The notes beneath the pieces were generated by a model. The model saw nothing but the letters and a program-made list of their open reading frames with translations, did not search any database and was not told the DNA's origin. Position numbers and translations under genes: made by a program. From an uncultured Clostridia bacterium (GTDB lineage: Bacteria > Bacillota > Clostridia > Peptostreptococcales > Acidaminobacteraceae), in assembly GCA_937880545.1 (NCBI GenBank), contig CALFKA010000086.1, positions 1 to 6,617 on the forward strand: a stretch of DNA of 6,617 nucleotides, in the 5' to 3' direction. Shown here piece after piece: positions 6,112 to 6,617 of this stretch. Position 1 is the first letter of the stretch. Every line of letters begins with the position of its first letter.

Positions 6112-6570
6112 CTGCTCCTCCTCTCTGCTGTCGCTTGAACTCCAGGCTTTCTGCAAATGCCTGGAAGCGGGTGCGGAACTGTCCGTACGAGCCGATCACA
6201 TATTCTTTTTCTATTGTACACGTCGGAATGTTGTGTTCATTTGTCAGGATGTAAGAGCTGAGCGCTCTTTCATATCCCCAGAATTCACAAAACTTCATCG
6301 CTTCAAAGACGACGCCTTCCGCCTTATAGTCTCTGACGAGTTCTCTTATGAGTTCTCCTCTCCCATCTACCTTTTCTTTACTCATAAAGCGCGGACACTG
6401 ACTGACATCGAGGTAGTGGTCTGCTACACTTTGAAGCGGGTCGTCCGGATTGACGTGGAGAATTTCTTCTCTTCCGGGAATGCTTCCATAGCAGTAGCGA
6501 TCGGCGGCCACAAAGAGCCCGCACTCTTCAATAAGTTTCGTGAAGTGATGATCATCAATCTCGCTTCCCG
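6098..6570 (-). CDS. 2-hydroxyacyl-CoA dehydratase family small subunit (HgdB/FldC/BcrC-like), 5'-truncated
   Basis: These are the C-terminal 156 residues of the smaller D-component subunit; about 220 N-terminal residues are missing, given a usual size near 380. The genomic frame begins GSEIDDHHFTKLIEECGLFV and continues AADRYCYGS. It then carries a CPRFMSKEKVDGR block, the conserved Cys region EGVVFEAMKFCEFWGYE, and the typical end GQFRTRFQAFAESLE. Together with the downstream large subunit it would form the Fe-S heterodimer. The GTG at 6511 is not the real start, because family-conserved residues continue upstream of it to the genome edge at 6570. Beyond 6570 the frame stays open through adapter sequence and would give a false N-terminus. 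Its stop lies 14 bases inside the next gene, which suggests coupled translation and a fixed subunit ratio. Confidence 0.88.
6117..6122 (-). promoter_or_regulatory. Ribosome binding site deciding the large-subunit start
   Basis: AGGAGG followed by AGCAG and then ATG at 6111, on the minus strand and within the 3' end of the upstream subunit gene. It makes 6111 the probable start and not the in-frame ATG at 6156, shortening the protein by 15 residues to 524. Confidence 0.85.
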
Positions 6571-6617
6571 AGATCGGAAGAGCGTCGTGTAGGGAAAGAG
6601 TGTAGATCTCGGTGGTC
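6571..6617. other. Illumina adapter contamination at the contig end (not genomic)
   Basis: From AGATCGGAAGAGC onward all 47 bases match the reverse complement of the Illumina universal (P5 plus Read 1 primer) adapter. On the minus strand this reads as the P5 tail followed by the Read 1 primer ending CTTCCGATCT, directly ahead of the insert. Genome sequence therefore ends at 6570. The minus-strand frame through the adapter is open and encodes TTEIYTLSLHDALPI, a recurrent artefact peptide in translated draft assemblies. Confidence 0.98.

Noticed and set aside
4537..6156. Start of the large dehydratase subunit at ATG 6156
   Set aside because: The extra 15 residues overlap the upstream gene, and the strong AGGAGG sits just before the ATG at 6111 instead.
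6098..6511. Complete 137-residue protein starting at GTG 6511
   Set aside because: Family-conserved residues (GSEIDD, then EECG) continue upstream in the same frame to the genomic edge, so this is an internal Val and the gene is truncated.
4537..6570. Firm assignment as benzoyl-CoA reductase or as phenyllactoyl-, hydroxyisocaproyl- or hydroxyglutaryl-CoA dehydratase
   Set aside because: The family shares its motifs across these substrates, half of the small subunit is missing, and no substrate-specific neighbour is present.
6104..6592. 162-residue open frame on the plus strand at the right end
   Set aside because: It is antisense to the dehydratase subunit and its last codons lie in adapter sequence.

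Overview
The window looks like one whole short-read contig from an anaerobic, amino-acid-fermenting Bacillota (Clostridia-like) bacterium. The evidence is a 2-hydroxyacyl-CoA dehydratase / benzoyl-CoA reductase-type gene pair, a clostridial 2-enoate-reductase-type flavoenzyme, strong AGGAGG ribosome binding sites and tight gene overlaps. I cannot name the genus. Both ends look like assembly artefacts or breaks: the left end lies inside an insertion sequence, and the last 47 bases are Illumina adapter rather than genome.

Layout. Positions 1 to about 982 (+) are the right-hand part of a decayed IS256-family element. Its transposase has an in-frame stop and an internal frameshifting deletion. 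Positions 983-1544 hold no gene I can support; this AT-rich stretch has short direct repeats and hairpins, two of which could be terminators. Positions 1545-6570 (-) are a compact run of five same-strand genes. In transcription order they are: a 5'-truncated small dehydratase subunit (6570-6098), a long 524-residue large dehydratase subunit (6111-4537), a 68-residue single-pass membrane protein (4577-4371), a 177-residue flavodoxin-like protein (4359-3826) and a 762-residue OYE/2-enoate-reductase-type Fe-S flavoprotein (3833-1545). Positions 6571-6617 are adapter.

Working model (inference). The two dehydratase-family subunits would form a Fe-S heterodimer that dehydrates an (R)-2-hydroxyacyl-CoA by a radical mechanism, or less likely reduces an aromatic acyl-CoA. 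The enoate reductase would then saturate the resulting 2-enoate or enoyl-CoA using NADH. The flavodoxin-like protein may carry low-potential electrons, and the small membrane protein may anchor or dock the complex. This is the logic of a reductive Stickland-type branch, but the substrate cannot be read from sequence. The ATP-dependent activator (HgdC-type) and the CoA-transferase such a system needs are not in the window and may lie upstream of the contig end.

The most unusual points are the long N-terminal extension of the large dehydratase subunit, the small membrane protein embedded in the operon, the departure of the enoate reductase from the usual OYE barrel motif, and the adapter, which would append a false N-terminus to the truncated gene.
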